64,000 bases of DNA, from positions 11,061,501-11,125,500 of the forward strand of contig AP031355.1 in NCBI GenBank assembly GCA_037833965.1. The letters are read 5' to 3'. Source of the DNA: Marchantia polymorpha subsp. ruderalis (lineage: Eukaryota; Streptophyta; Marchantiopsida; Marchantiales; Marchantiaceae). Below the pieces are notes generated by a model that saw nothing but the letters and a program-made list of their open reading frames with translations, was not told the origin of the DNA and searched no databases. This document shows positions 22,011 through 32,849 of this stretch, one piece after another (position 1 is the stretch's first letter; every line of letters begins with the position of its first letter). The position numbers and the translations under genes are program-made.

Positions 22011-24870
22011 ATGATCTTTGGATCTTCGGCGCAGCCTTTTCTGGACCGTGCAAGATCTGAGTCTTCGGCGAAGACATCGAAATCAATTCAAAATGCGCAA
22101 CGGGCCGGACAACGTTCGCACGCGTTGAGAATTCTATTGGGCGTGGGAGGAGTCAATGTTAGGGCATCGAGGGAAAAGCAAAGGCACAAGCAAGTGCGCC
22201 GACATTGCGTTACTGAGCGAGAGCGAGCGTAGAGAGAAACGGAGAGATCGATCGACATCGATTTCACGATGACGCAAATTGGAGACATGTCGCCGCCCAA
22301 GAAGAGTGACAAGGTGCGGAAATTGGTTCTCTTGAAGGTACCCTACAAGGAATTGCGACCCTTCAGGTGCGAGCTCAGCGAATTGCATCTTGATTTCCTC
22401 TTATGGAATTGGAATTGCATCTCCGCGAGCATTTGCAAAGAGATTATGGATAAGAACAAGACCAAGGCGAGGATCTCCAAGGCAATCCAATACTGTGGAC
22501 GATTGAGCATTGGGCGAAAGTGATGAGGCAGTGTGCATGCAGCGACGGAAACCTCCTGTTCGAGAAGAGTAGCGTGAACCTCACTCGCATGGAAGAATTC
22601 TCTTACGGGCCACTCTTCAATAATGGAAGGTCGGGGACGAATGGATGGAAGACCGTAGACTACAAGGATCCGAAGAGACAGGCAATAGTGTTGGACATTA
22701 TGCACATCCTTCGACCGGCGCGAACGACTTACGTCACGGCCTGACAAGTGGGATTCTTTCAACGAGTCATGAAGGGACAACGGGTGCACTGGGCAAGAAT
22801 CTTTTACGATCTTGTCTGGGTGAATGCAAGCTCCCGTTGGACAGGGCCGTTGGTTAATCACTTGACTCCCTTCCTTGTGAATTTCTATCGAGGCATGAGA
22901 TTGCCTACAAGGGAGGAGTAGAAGCGATTTCCGGGGAAGCAGGAAATCCTAGCAGTTGAGTCCAGTGAAGGGATCGAAGAAGAGGATAACAGTCGATCTC
23001 AAATTCCACTGTAGACGATAGCACGTGGACATGTTCAGGTGGAAGTTCTGCCCAAACGAGAAGAGCCAGAACGACGATCGGCGAAGAGGCGGAAGATGGT
23101 GACTGATGACGAGTAGGATTTGATGCTAGAGGCAAGAAGAGCGGAAACGAAGATAGAAGGAATCAGGTAGTCGAGAACTCGCGCTAGATCGAAGAGGAAG
23201 GCGAGTCGAGGGTTGGTAGTAACCGAAGCTTCGGACAGCAGTGTGAAGAAGACAATTGCCCCAATCATCGCCTCCACTCGAAGTAGCAGCTGGCAAGCCG
23301 ACACAGCCTGTGGTGACAGAAGGACCTTTGGCGGTACTAGTCGAAGTTCAAGCAGACGTGACAGTGGAACCTTCAAAGGAGGGAACAAAGATGGTTAGTT
23401 CGAATTCTTTTTCTTCGGAGCGAACGCGGTCTGTGGGGAGTGAGGATGTACCTCAGCCAAAGATCGGAGGAGAAGTAGCAACGGAGGTTATGTTGAGCGA
23501 AGCAATCTTGGAACAGATTGTGGCAGAGGTTGGTGGAACTGTGGGGAATCAGGTAGAAGAACCAGGGCCGCCACCACTAGAGGAGGAAGTAAGATCAAAA
23601 GTTAGGATGAAGACTTCGGGCGAAGAGGTGAAGACATTGGAGATTACCTTCCCCGACTTCTTGTAGCATAGCGTGGTACCTTTACTGCAGTATCTAGACA
23701 CGAAGAGGGAAAAGTATACTGTGAGGAAGGAGTCGGGATCCTATGTCAAGCTAATTAGAAATAGGACGAAGTTGAAGAGGGCAGTAGCAGTGAAGAGGGA
23801 GTGGAATTCCGCGACTGAGTTGGCGAAGGAGCGAGTTGCAATCTTGTCAGCCGAGTGTGCAGCAGCGAAGGCGGCATTGAAGGAGCAAGAAGACCAACTC
23901 CGGGAGAAGGAGATTGAGTGCAAAGTGCTGCAGTTGAATCTGGCGCAGAAATCCGGACGATTTGCAGAGTTAGAGAAGACTTGTGGCGGACTTTGTGTAT
24001 CTACTGAGAATGCACAGAAGGTGACAGTCGATCTGCTCGAGAGATTGGAGAAATCTAAGGAGGCATACGCGGTGGCAGTCCAGCGATCAAAGAGACTGAT
24101 CACGACCACCGAGAGGCGGAAGAAGATGCACGCTGAAACGCTTGCTAAAGTTGAAGCCCGAATAGCTGAAGAAGTTTGTATCGCCGAAGAACTTTGGTGG
24201 AAGATTGCAGAGGTGAAGACGGCGGAAGAGGATCTTCGTAGTAAGATTGCGGAGATTGCGAGTAAGTGTGACATGGAATTCCGACGCGCGGAGGAGCTAT
24301 TGGCGAGTATGTCAGAGGGATTCCAAAAGCACGAAGAGTAGTTGACGAATTGGGCCAAGAAATTGGCAGATTGCGAATCGGCCAAGTCTTTGGAGGTCGA
24401 ATGTAAATTAAAGGTTGAATCGGAATGTCGACGGTTGCGGTAGCAGTTAGGTAAGACGAACATGAGATCGCAAGAGTCGCGAAGGAGAATGGAAAAGGAA
24501 AAGGAGGACTACCGTCATCTATGGGACGAGACAACCGATGAATTGAGATTGCATGTAGAGAAGTGCTTGCGCGGATTCGCGATGTGGGGATTGCAAACGG
24601 TGAAGTGATTGAAGTTAGATTCGCTCGAGCGACGTTTGATGAGCACTAAGGCCAACGGATCTGCATGACAGAAGCAGATTGTAGAGACAGTTAAGACATT
24701 TTTTGAGTAATTCGATGAGGCGCGACAGAATGTAGAGTTAGAGATTGTAAACGTTTTGCGTAGACTAGGAGCAGAGATAAGTTCAGACGACGCCGTAACC
24801 GCTACATCGGACGGCACAGCACGTGAGACTGATTTGCCTCAGGCGGTTGAGATTCCAGAGTTGCCATTGT
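22011..24870 (+). pseudogene. Decayed coiled-coil ORF of a repeated bryophyte family
   Basis: Plus-strand coding remnants run through this region. A near-N-terminal part holds RWTGPLVNHLTPFLVNFYRG (around 22830-22900), a motif I associate with plant transposon-related proteins. A Ser/Glu-rich linker follows. Then comes a long coiled coil with VVPLLQYLDTKREKY, AKERVAILSAECAAAKAALK and EKTCGGLCVSTENAQKVTVD, ending near LEIVNVLRRLGAE. Proteins of this layout are abundant and repeated in liverwort annotations, from memory, often labelled hypothetical or axoneme-like. Its function is unknown. The copy is broken in several places and lies inside LTR-bounded DNA, so I treat it as a fossil rather than a gene. 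Confidence 0.7.
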
Positions 24871-26039
24871 GAATAAAGAGACCCAAAGCTCTTTCCTTGG
24901 GGAGCTTTTCTATCATTTGGCTTGTCTTGATTGTGAATCTGTGTCCAATGTGCCTGTGCGCTGGTGTGTGATCCAGGCATTGAGCACAGTGCGCTCTTGT
25001 TTATCGAAGTTACAGCATCGGAAGTTGTGAGCATCTAGCTTGAATGTTCTGAGTAGCCGAGAGTTCCTTGCGATTTAAGCAAATTCAAGTCTGGGTATTC
25101 GGTTTAGTGAGTCGGGATGTATGCAATGATGGGAAGTTTTCCCCATGAAATATGAGTGTGGGGTCGCAGGCGATCCCCACAGGCGTTGATTGGAAAAGTT
25201 TCAGGTTGTGAGTGTGATTATGCGCTACTCTGCAGGTCTTCGGCCGTAGCTGGATAGTGTTTTCTAGGAGTCGCATTGGCCTAAGAAGTAAAACTCCTTA
25301 GTAAAATGCTAATACGTGACAAATCGTGACTTTTGTGGTTGTTTCTGTCCTCGTGGGATCGGACCTGTACCATTATGCTTCATTTTGGTATTTGTCTGTC
25401 ATTACAGTCTTAAAGAAGCGAGACAGTATTGCAGATCAGATGTGAAGATGACGGAAGTTGTAAGGCATGACCCGGATTGTTCTAGACTCCAAGATTGAGT
25501 AGTGGATTCGCTGGTGTGTCGTGGAAGGTGAAGCGTCATTCTTTGAATCTCTAACATTCTCACAAGGAAACATCGTCGCTAGGGTTAGAGGAGGTTGAGG
25601 GATACTCGGTTTGGCTCCCATGAACTTCTGAAGAGTTTCTGTTTATAGTGAGAAGAGTAGGTTCGGAAGTGAAACGGGTGGTACAAAGATCGCCGGAACC
25701 TAGCTCTCACGGATCCGAATCGGTGTGTCGTTGTAGTCTCACGGATTGGAAAGGATTCACTTGTGTGACTTGCTAGCCAGAATGTTATAGGTTAGCTGTG
25801 AAGTGATCTCTAACGAGATACATTGGAGTTTGTGTCATCTAAGCAAGGGAGAGAGGGAAATGGATTAGGATTAGCCTTTGATAATCAATCTCCAAATTTG
25901 GAGTATGATTAGATGAAAGTTATGAGAATTACTTACATTACACTAACGAATCTTTGGAACTGAACTCGAAATCACATTATATAGGAATAATATAGGCTTC
26001 TTTTCTTCTCAACTAGAAGATAAACAAGTTTCCGTTTCC

Positions 26040-26298
26040 TGACAACTCCAGTTAAGGAGTAACCTTGGTTGTAGCTAAATATAACCAGGATGGTCATTTC
26101 GACCGGAGGTTAATTTACTCCCACTTTTGCCTCGTATAATTAGATACTATTTCCTAGACATGAAAAAAAACATCGCGTGTGTTCTCATCTTGAACGTAGC
26201 TCCTTTGAAGGGGTGAACCATGTTATTTCCAGTCTTGTGTGTTGATTTGGTTTCTCATTGTGTTTTGTCACGGATGATTCTCGGTTTACACTTCTTTA
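26040..26298 (+). repeat. Right terminal repeat of the 18-26 kb element
   Basis: It starts TGACAACTCC and ends near CACTTCTTTA. Similarity to 18034-18310 is clear in the middle and right halves and weaker at the left end. No good polypurine tract is seen just before it, so the exact left boundary is uncertain. Confidence 0.68.
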
Positions 26299-28921
26299 GA
26301 AAACACATCATTTTACTTAAAATAAAAATTAATACAATGCTTAAGGGAGTAGCTAGTTCCTGCCACACTTAGTAGTTAGAGTCAATTTTTAATTTAGTTC
26401 TTCCAAAAAACTAACCTATAGTTAACAAGAGTAATAATAAAATTATACTACAAACGAGATTATTTTGTTATGATTCACATATTTCTCTTGTGTAAAATCT
26501 GTAACCACCAAGCTAACTTCACATGATTTTCACTCATCACTCAATCACGGTTTATACTTCATAGCACAATGTTGTGTTTGAGAGACTCAATCAAATATTG
26601 TTGAAAAAGTACATCCTCTATTGAGTAAATCAGTTTTACCATACGAATTTTCAACTGAAGCTATTAATACCACCCTATATTTGATAAATTTCTTTACTTT
26701 CAATGCAATTAATTTCTAGATTGTACGACTTATATTCAGATATAAAAAAAATTGTAACCAAGCTGGATACTCATCCAAAAAGTGTCATATTCTTGAATAT
26801 GTTAGTGATGTGAAATATCATAGGCTATAAAACTCACTAAATTAAAACATTTCTTTGTTGGATGGATGTTTTTTATCAATCCAAATCATTAAAAGATGAA
26901 AAAATCTTAAGCTCCCTGTATGGACAAGAAATTTTTTTCACTTACCGATATTGTTGTTGAAAGATTGAGCATTATGTGATTAATGATCTGACACAAAGAA
27001 ATTTTTTGATACAAATAAAGCAAATTTGAAATATCGTTGGTGAACGTCAAATACGTGCATTACACAATACAGATCAACTAGACTCATTGATTAGTAGATC
27101 ATTACATCTGAATAAAAAATTCATATAAGATATGATTTATGAATTAATTCATTATTCTTGAAGATTATGAATATCATGATGGCCTGTTCATTTTGAAATG
27201 AGATCACTCTGACCAATCACATAACTCTCTTCTTAAATAATATGTGGGATGAGTGATAATTAGCATAAACCTGAAGTATAAGTAGACTTTTCCATAAATA
27301 ATAATTTGAGACAAATGATAACATCAATTTCAAGTTGTAAACCTTAAGAGAATGTAATTTCTCGACCTCGTATTGTTTTTAAACACACCTGGTCGAACTG
27401 CTGAAGGAGGAGGAGCGGCATGTGGAAGATGAGAAAAAAATAAATTTGAAGAGTTTTTCTACAAAATTTTCGTAACAATAGTATTTTTTTACATTTTTAA
27501 AATTAGTTTTATACTTTGAAAATTCTCGAAGAAAATTAACTGAAAATTTTCGTGAAATCAAATAGAGTAATGCATTTTCAATAAAAAAAACCCCGAGGAT
27601 AAAAATTCTATGACATAAAAAGTGTAAGAACAAAATTAATCATATAAATTGGAGTTTTTTGAAATTACCTACAAAAAATTAACTTATTACAATAATATGA
27701 GATGAAATGACTAGTTCAATGATTTATGTACCTGAAAATGTTAAGGTGATCCCGTCATAGGGAATATGTAGACCTCACTCGTAGGTCACACTGTATTTTT
27801 GTAAAAAAATACATAGCACAGTGTGACCTCACTGTGCTATATTGTATTCTATATACATGCAACTCCTACCTTCACTCGGAGTTGCATTTATGAGCCGATA
27901 TGAATCTTATGAGGAAACTTTTGGAGGAGTATTTTCAATATTGTAATCATAGAGGTTTACCCTTGAGAATTTGTCACTCTTTCTGTATTTTCTTATGTCC
28001 AAACGGAGCCCGCATAATATAGGAAAAATAATAGAAAGATACATTATATAGGAAGACACGTCAAACCTTACATGGAGCTAGACGATAATTGGGAAAACTA
28101 GCTACTGATATATTCAAATGGTCTAACTGAACGACAAGCCATTTGAACAACACACTACAAAATGCTTTCAGTATTTTCTATACCATCATAATATTATCCA
28201 AAAAAGGTTCACAATCTGCAATGTAGAAATGAAAAATATGATAATTGTACATATTCATATATGCTGGATAGTAGAGACTATTATATTCATGTTTATAAGA
28301 AACAGAGGACTAGAGATGCCTTAGACACACATTCCCAGATATGTGTAATCACGCTGTTACACGGTAAGTGATGGTTATTGCCATGCTCCAAGAAACTGTT
28401 GAGCGCAATAGATTGTGGCGCATGGAGCTTGCAAAAAAAGGAGGAGAAAAGTGGCTTTGCACACGGTCCTACAAGGCTCCTCAGACGTGGTCAGGCACAT
28501 CATGTGCTCTGGATGCGCTCGATAACAAGTAAGGACAGCAAGGGACGAGACCATGTGCGTGCGTTTGACCATGCAATTCCACACATAGCCGATGCCAAGC
28601 GAAGAGTTCAGTGTATTTGGGAGCGAGTGCACACCGAACGCAAACGATGGAAGAGGAGGAGGAGAATTGTGTGGGTGGGGTGGATCCACGGAGCTCGCTG
28701 AAGCGAGCAGGGCCACGCCATTTGTGGCAAAGAAAGAGAGACATAAAGTGACCGATCATGAAACCCACTCTCTCCGACTGCATGACTGTTGTTGTATCAT
28801 CGCAGTCTCGATGATTACTGGCCGAGGCTGACATTTCTCTGAGCGTACCGATTCCTTCGTCTTGGACCGAGCGAGTGAGTGGGTACGAGAGAGAAGTCCT
28901 GCCGCAAGTCGTGAGTCAATT
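26299..28921. other. AT-rich intergenic DNA between the LTR element and the Dabb gene
   Basis: AT-rich sequence without a credible gene. A segment around 26855-26990 resembles 20310-20440 inside the LTR element (shared CCCTGTA.TGACAAG and ATTATGT.ATTAATGATC), so part of this block is probably related retroelement debris. From about 28.4 kb the composition becomes GC-richer and likely belongs to the promoter of the downstream gene. Confidence 0.5.
27783..27886. repeat. Cluster of small perfect hairpins
   Basis: Three inverted repeats lie within 104 bases. AGGTCACACTGT (27783-27794) pairs with ACAGTGTGACCT (27818-27829). ATAGCACAGTG (27813-27823) pairs with CACTGTGCTAT (27830-27840), overlapping the first so the two folds exclude each other. 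TGCAACTCC (27858-27866) pairs with GGAGTTGCA (27878-27886). All arms are perfect. The surrounding DNA is AT-rich, which makes such GC-containing arms stand out. Confidence 0.85.
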
Positions 28922-31900
28922 ATGGAGCAGACTTTGGTGGCACGGGGAGGAGGAGGGGTGCATGGCATCTTTCGCCCCGCTGGACGCACCTTCGCTTCTT
29001 CCGCCCGCACCGGGATTTCTGCGTTGGCTCGTCTTCATCTCGCCTCGGCCAGTCGACTGCACAGTCCTCGCAACTCTTGCAGCTCGCACCTTCGTCGTTC
29101 GCGTTCGGTGTCCACCTCCTTCGGTATGTCCACGACTCTGCCTTCGGTTCCATCGCTCTCGATTGCCTCAAGCTGGTTGTGCGGGTTTCTCCGTTACTGG
29201 GATAGGGGTATGTCGATGTATGGTGGCCTTCGCTCCATGCCGTCTGTCTGTCTGTGCGCTGGCGTTATATCCAGCCGGATTTGCAGTTCTATCCAGGCGA
29301 GGAATCTGCGAAACGGATTCTATTTTTGCCAGTTCGATTCCCACTGCTCTGAAGTTTGTGCATGCGAGCGAAATAGTTCCTGGGGTCATGATGTTTGACT
29401 GAACGTTTAGTTGTTACCTCTGTCCTCATCCCGGACGCAAGGTTCGTCAGCGATTCCACACCACTGAGATTTTGTTCCTCAAGCATTTAAAGTTGAGGGA
29501 ATTGGCGTGTCTAGTGCAGTCGGAAGTTCGATGTTGGTTGTAGATACCATGCTGTACCATGATAGTCAACAGACCTGTCGGCTGTTTACAGTGTCCAGAC
29601 GAGAGAATGTTAGCCATTTCACTCACCGCTGTAACTTTCAATTGCACTCGTACAATGTACTCACCGGAAATGGGGAAGGAAGCTCCATTTGTGATCGATC
29701 TGATGTCTACCGAACGGTGGTGTTTTTGTGATGCTTATACCAACATGAAATCCTGGCGGATGAATATCTGCCAAACACTGACTGACTGCTGAACACATAC
29801 GACACCCAAATGTGCATAGATGGAATGCCTACAAGCGTAACAACGAGTGCTTCTCCGCAATCGAGAACTAATCTGTACTTTTTCTTGCTCATTGATAAGG
29901 TCCGCATTCGCAGGCTTTCCCAGTCTCAGGGTGGGAAGAGTCTCAAGACTCCAGAAGATAATGGCCGATATGACGACTGAAGCCCCAGCGTCTGGAGAAC
30001 GCGTTCCTACGAAGACAATGTATGCATCATGACCTTCTCTACATAGTTTTCCTGGGGGGTTCATGTGTCACATGGTTGGATGGAATTAGAGTTTATTTCA
30101 CCTTATCCTCTTTGTGCAAAACTTCTGGTCATGGGATCGTTGATGTTTTGCTTGTCGACTGTGCAGGAAAGTTGTGGACCATGCTGTCCTGTTCAAAATG
30201 TCAGATAGTTTGGACGAGTTCCAAGAGAAGGAAATGCTGGATGGTCTCCACACATTGCAGTATGCAATCAAGGACATCATATGTTCCAGCGTCGGTGAGT
30301 GTTCCTTACATATATTCAAAATGCTAGTGGCCTTGTGGATTTTTGTTTTCACCGTCTTCTTCGTTTTAAATCGAAGATTTCGGTCGTTGATGCCCAAAAA
30401 ATAATCAATCGGTTGATGTTTTCTACATTTCTATAAATAACCTTCCCGTTGCAGCCAGCATCCGAAGCCAAAGCTGGAACCGAAGAGTTTACTTGTGCCA
30501 GGGGTCGCTACGAAGTGTGCTTTGTGCTACTATCTATGTTAGAAGTGCAACTACTCATGTGGAAAGCGCGGACGAAAATACTCATAAAGTGTTCTTTCTG
30601 TTCGTATGTCGCACAATACAGGTCGACTCACCAAGAAGACCCCTGAGGGTTTCACTCATGGACTCTTCACTCGCTTCAAATCTGTTAAGGCTCTACAAGA
30701 CTACTTGGTTCATGAGCAGAAGGTCGACGTGGCTGACAAGTTGATCATTCCCTTCTTCAGTGTATGAGAACTTATACCGAACCGCTTTGAGGCTACGTCG
30801 TTTTAATCCTTTGCTTGTACTTACCATACTTTCATAGAATTTTGATAATAGTCGCAAACTTTATGAAGTAGGAGTAGAAGCAGTCATCATCTCTTGCATC
30901 CGGTGGTATTAATCTCTTCAAAGCATAGAGTCCATTGGATACTGCTTCGACTAAATGGCACGACGTTTGTGCCTTGATGTGTGCTTTTCAGGAACCCAAC
31001 GGTATAGCCATGACGGACTTTGAGTGCGAAGTAGAAAACGACTTGGAAGCAGTTTTCCGTCGTGGAGACGTAAGAATATTTCACTTTGGTTGAGTACCTT
31101 GATGTTACCTTGATAGGCAAAGAAGAAAACTTGTCTTCTTTCCACATCTGATAAATAATTATATTTTTCTTTGCCCTTTGAGTTAGTCATTGCTATACAT
31201 ATCTTCAGGTATTGACTGTCACACGGTTCTCTAATGGCGATATCTAATAGTGTAGATGTTCTGTATTGTGCTTGCAAAGTAGCACGTACTTACTAACTTA
31301 CACTAGTATGTGGTAATTTATGGTTACTTTATGTTTCCATGATCCTCAGCAAAATACAAGCATGACCGTTGTTTGCATTCTGTTCACAGAGGTTTGAATC
31401 TGGACTAGAACACTTTACCTTCTTTAAATTCAAAGATAGCACATCCCCAAACGTGGTGGATCAAACCCTGAACTTTATGAAGACCGTTGGTGTCAAATTC
31501 GGTGACGAGGTCGTCCAGACGACAATAGGTGTGTGTTTTGACAAGCGAGTTCATGTTTTCTCTGTTGCTGAACATGCACGAATAACTGTAGTAGGACATT
31601 TGGTACGAAAACAAGTTTAGTTCGTCTGTTTCCGCAACTCTCCTTTCAAAACGCTGATTTATAACATTTTTCCTTATTCTGAACATCTATAATGACGTGT
31701 TGGGACGAAAGGTGTAAATATCGAACCTAGAACAACGGCATATTTTTCACATGGTGTCGTTACAAGATTCAAATCAGGTACATGATTGGAAGTGGTCCTC
31801 GCAAGTCTTCCGAGTGTTGGGAAGTTATGAAGATCAGATTCACCGCGTGCTTTGTGACTAGATGTTGGGATATCAGCTTGTATGCTTGAATTTCTGCTTC

Positions 31901-32318
31901 CTGGTCTTCATAGTGCTATGCGTGTACTTTCTGTAGACTTCCGTTGACAGGTCTAATTGTTGTTGGTTGTGTAATTGTAATCTGTTGAATCCGCAGAATC
32001 AGCATGTGATGAATTTAAAAAGTTCGTGGCCAGCGAAGCAGTAAGTCCATATCTCCCTCATCAGACTGGGTTTTGCAATTGCGAGGAAACGTCCGACCTT
32101 GTTTAATTATAAATCTGTTACATGAACTCCCGTTCACTTATTTGTATTCATCTGATCTAGGTCATTAAGCACATGTAAATCTTCGCAGCAGACCATCTTA
32201 CACCCAACTAAATCTTGTGCATTTGTTGCATCAGATGTGGACACAGGTGAGGGATGTAACGGAGAACTTCATCGAAGGCAGCTTCAGCGTGAGTCCTATC
32301 GGTAACAAACTCATGTAA
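28922..32318 (+). CDS. Tandem stress-responsive A/B-barrel (Dabb) protein, UP3-like, organelle-targeted
   Basis: Nine exons by GT-AG sites and phase: 28922-29123, 29914-30019, 30167-30294, 30622-30761, 30992-31069, 31390-31528, 31712-31777, 31997-32040, 32235-32318. They give 328 residues and close in frame. Residues 1-68 are rich in Arg, Ser and Ala with almost no acidic residues, a plastid or mitochondrial presequence. The first Dabb domain is about 104-192 (VVDHAVLFKM, then GFTHGLFTRFKSVKALQDYL). The second is about 223-318 (GLEHFTFFKFKD, then YFSHGVVTRFKSESACDEF). Dabb proteins are small dimeric ferredoxin-like barrels. Plant two-domain members such as Arabidopsis UP3 are stress-linked and of unclear reaction; the family also includes cyclases. 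An in-frame ATG at 29961 (residue 84) would give a form without the presequence. An open stretch at 30455-30607 could be read as an extra exon, but it would interrupt the first barrel, so I left it out. Confidence 0.86.
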
Positions 32319-32849
32319 AGTATAGTGGTTGGATAGATGGAGGATTCGTGAACAGTCCTTAGGCTGTGTCTTTTCTCATTGCCTCTCAATCAATATGAAT
32401 CAATGAAATATCACTGAGGGTGTGGAGTCGAAAGTTATCACAAAGAGAAGTTTGAGACACGTCGACACAGTTCGAAAGAGGAGCCTCATCCCTCATTGAA
32501 CATATGGTGGCCACTAAGAGTAAAAAGCTTACTCTTGGACAGGAAATTCAACCCTCATTTGTAATATGCCCGATGACCGATGTGCAGTGGTCATATTCCG
32601 TCATGTTTATGAGTTTTCTGTGAAGTCCAGTAATTGCACTTTCCAATTCGCTGATTTTCTAAGTCCATTTGACGACTTCATTCTAGGGCTGCCTATGATA
32701 GTGCTAAACAATATTAGCGCTATACTGGTCTTTCAAGTCGTGTCGCGCTGTATGTCATTCTTGTCTGTCGGAGATGCAGTGATGGAAAGTCTTCGAGTAG
32801 TGGATTTCACATAGTATGAATAAGGCAAATGATAATATATCAAGCCCCT
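32319..32849. other. 3' flank of the Dabb gene
   Basis: Probable 3' UTR and spacer. The open frame at 32566-32814 has no recognised domain and I do not count it as coding. Confidence 0.4.

Larger units (their letters stand above)
18034..26298 (+). mobile_element. LTR-bounded element with coiled-coil ORF region, broken
   Basis: Two direct repeats bound about 8.3 kb: 18034-18310 and about 26040-26298. They share blocks such as TAGCTAAATATA, TACTCCCACTT, TGAAGGGGTGA and TGTGTTGATTTGGTTT. Two bases inside the left repeat is TGGTATAAGAGTGCTTGG, resembling an initiator-tRNA primer site, so the element reads left to right. The interior is a patchwork: a leader without clear coding (18.3-20.3 kb), a Copia-like RNase H tail (about 20.84-20.93 kb) preceded by a tandem repeat, and a coiled-coil ORF region (22.0-24.9 kb). 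I saw no integrase or reverse transcriptase core. It may be a large non-autonomous derivative or a composite of several insertions. It is a fossil with perhaps ten breaks in the ORF region. The repeats differ considerably, so it is old. Confidence 0.65.

Noticed and set aside
23741-24463. A 240-codon minus-strand frame rich in Ser, Phe and Ala
   Set aside because: It is the complement of the plus-strand coiled coil, whose Glu/Lys/Ala heptads explain the pattern.
32566-32814. An 82-codon frame just downstream of the Dabb gene
   Set aside because: The Dabb gene already ends cleanly at 32318, and this frame has no domain or splice link to it.
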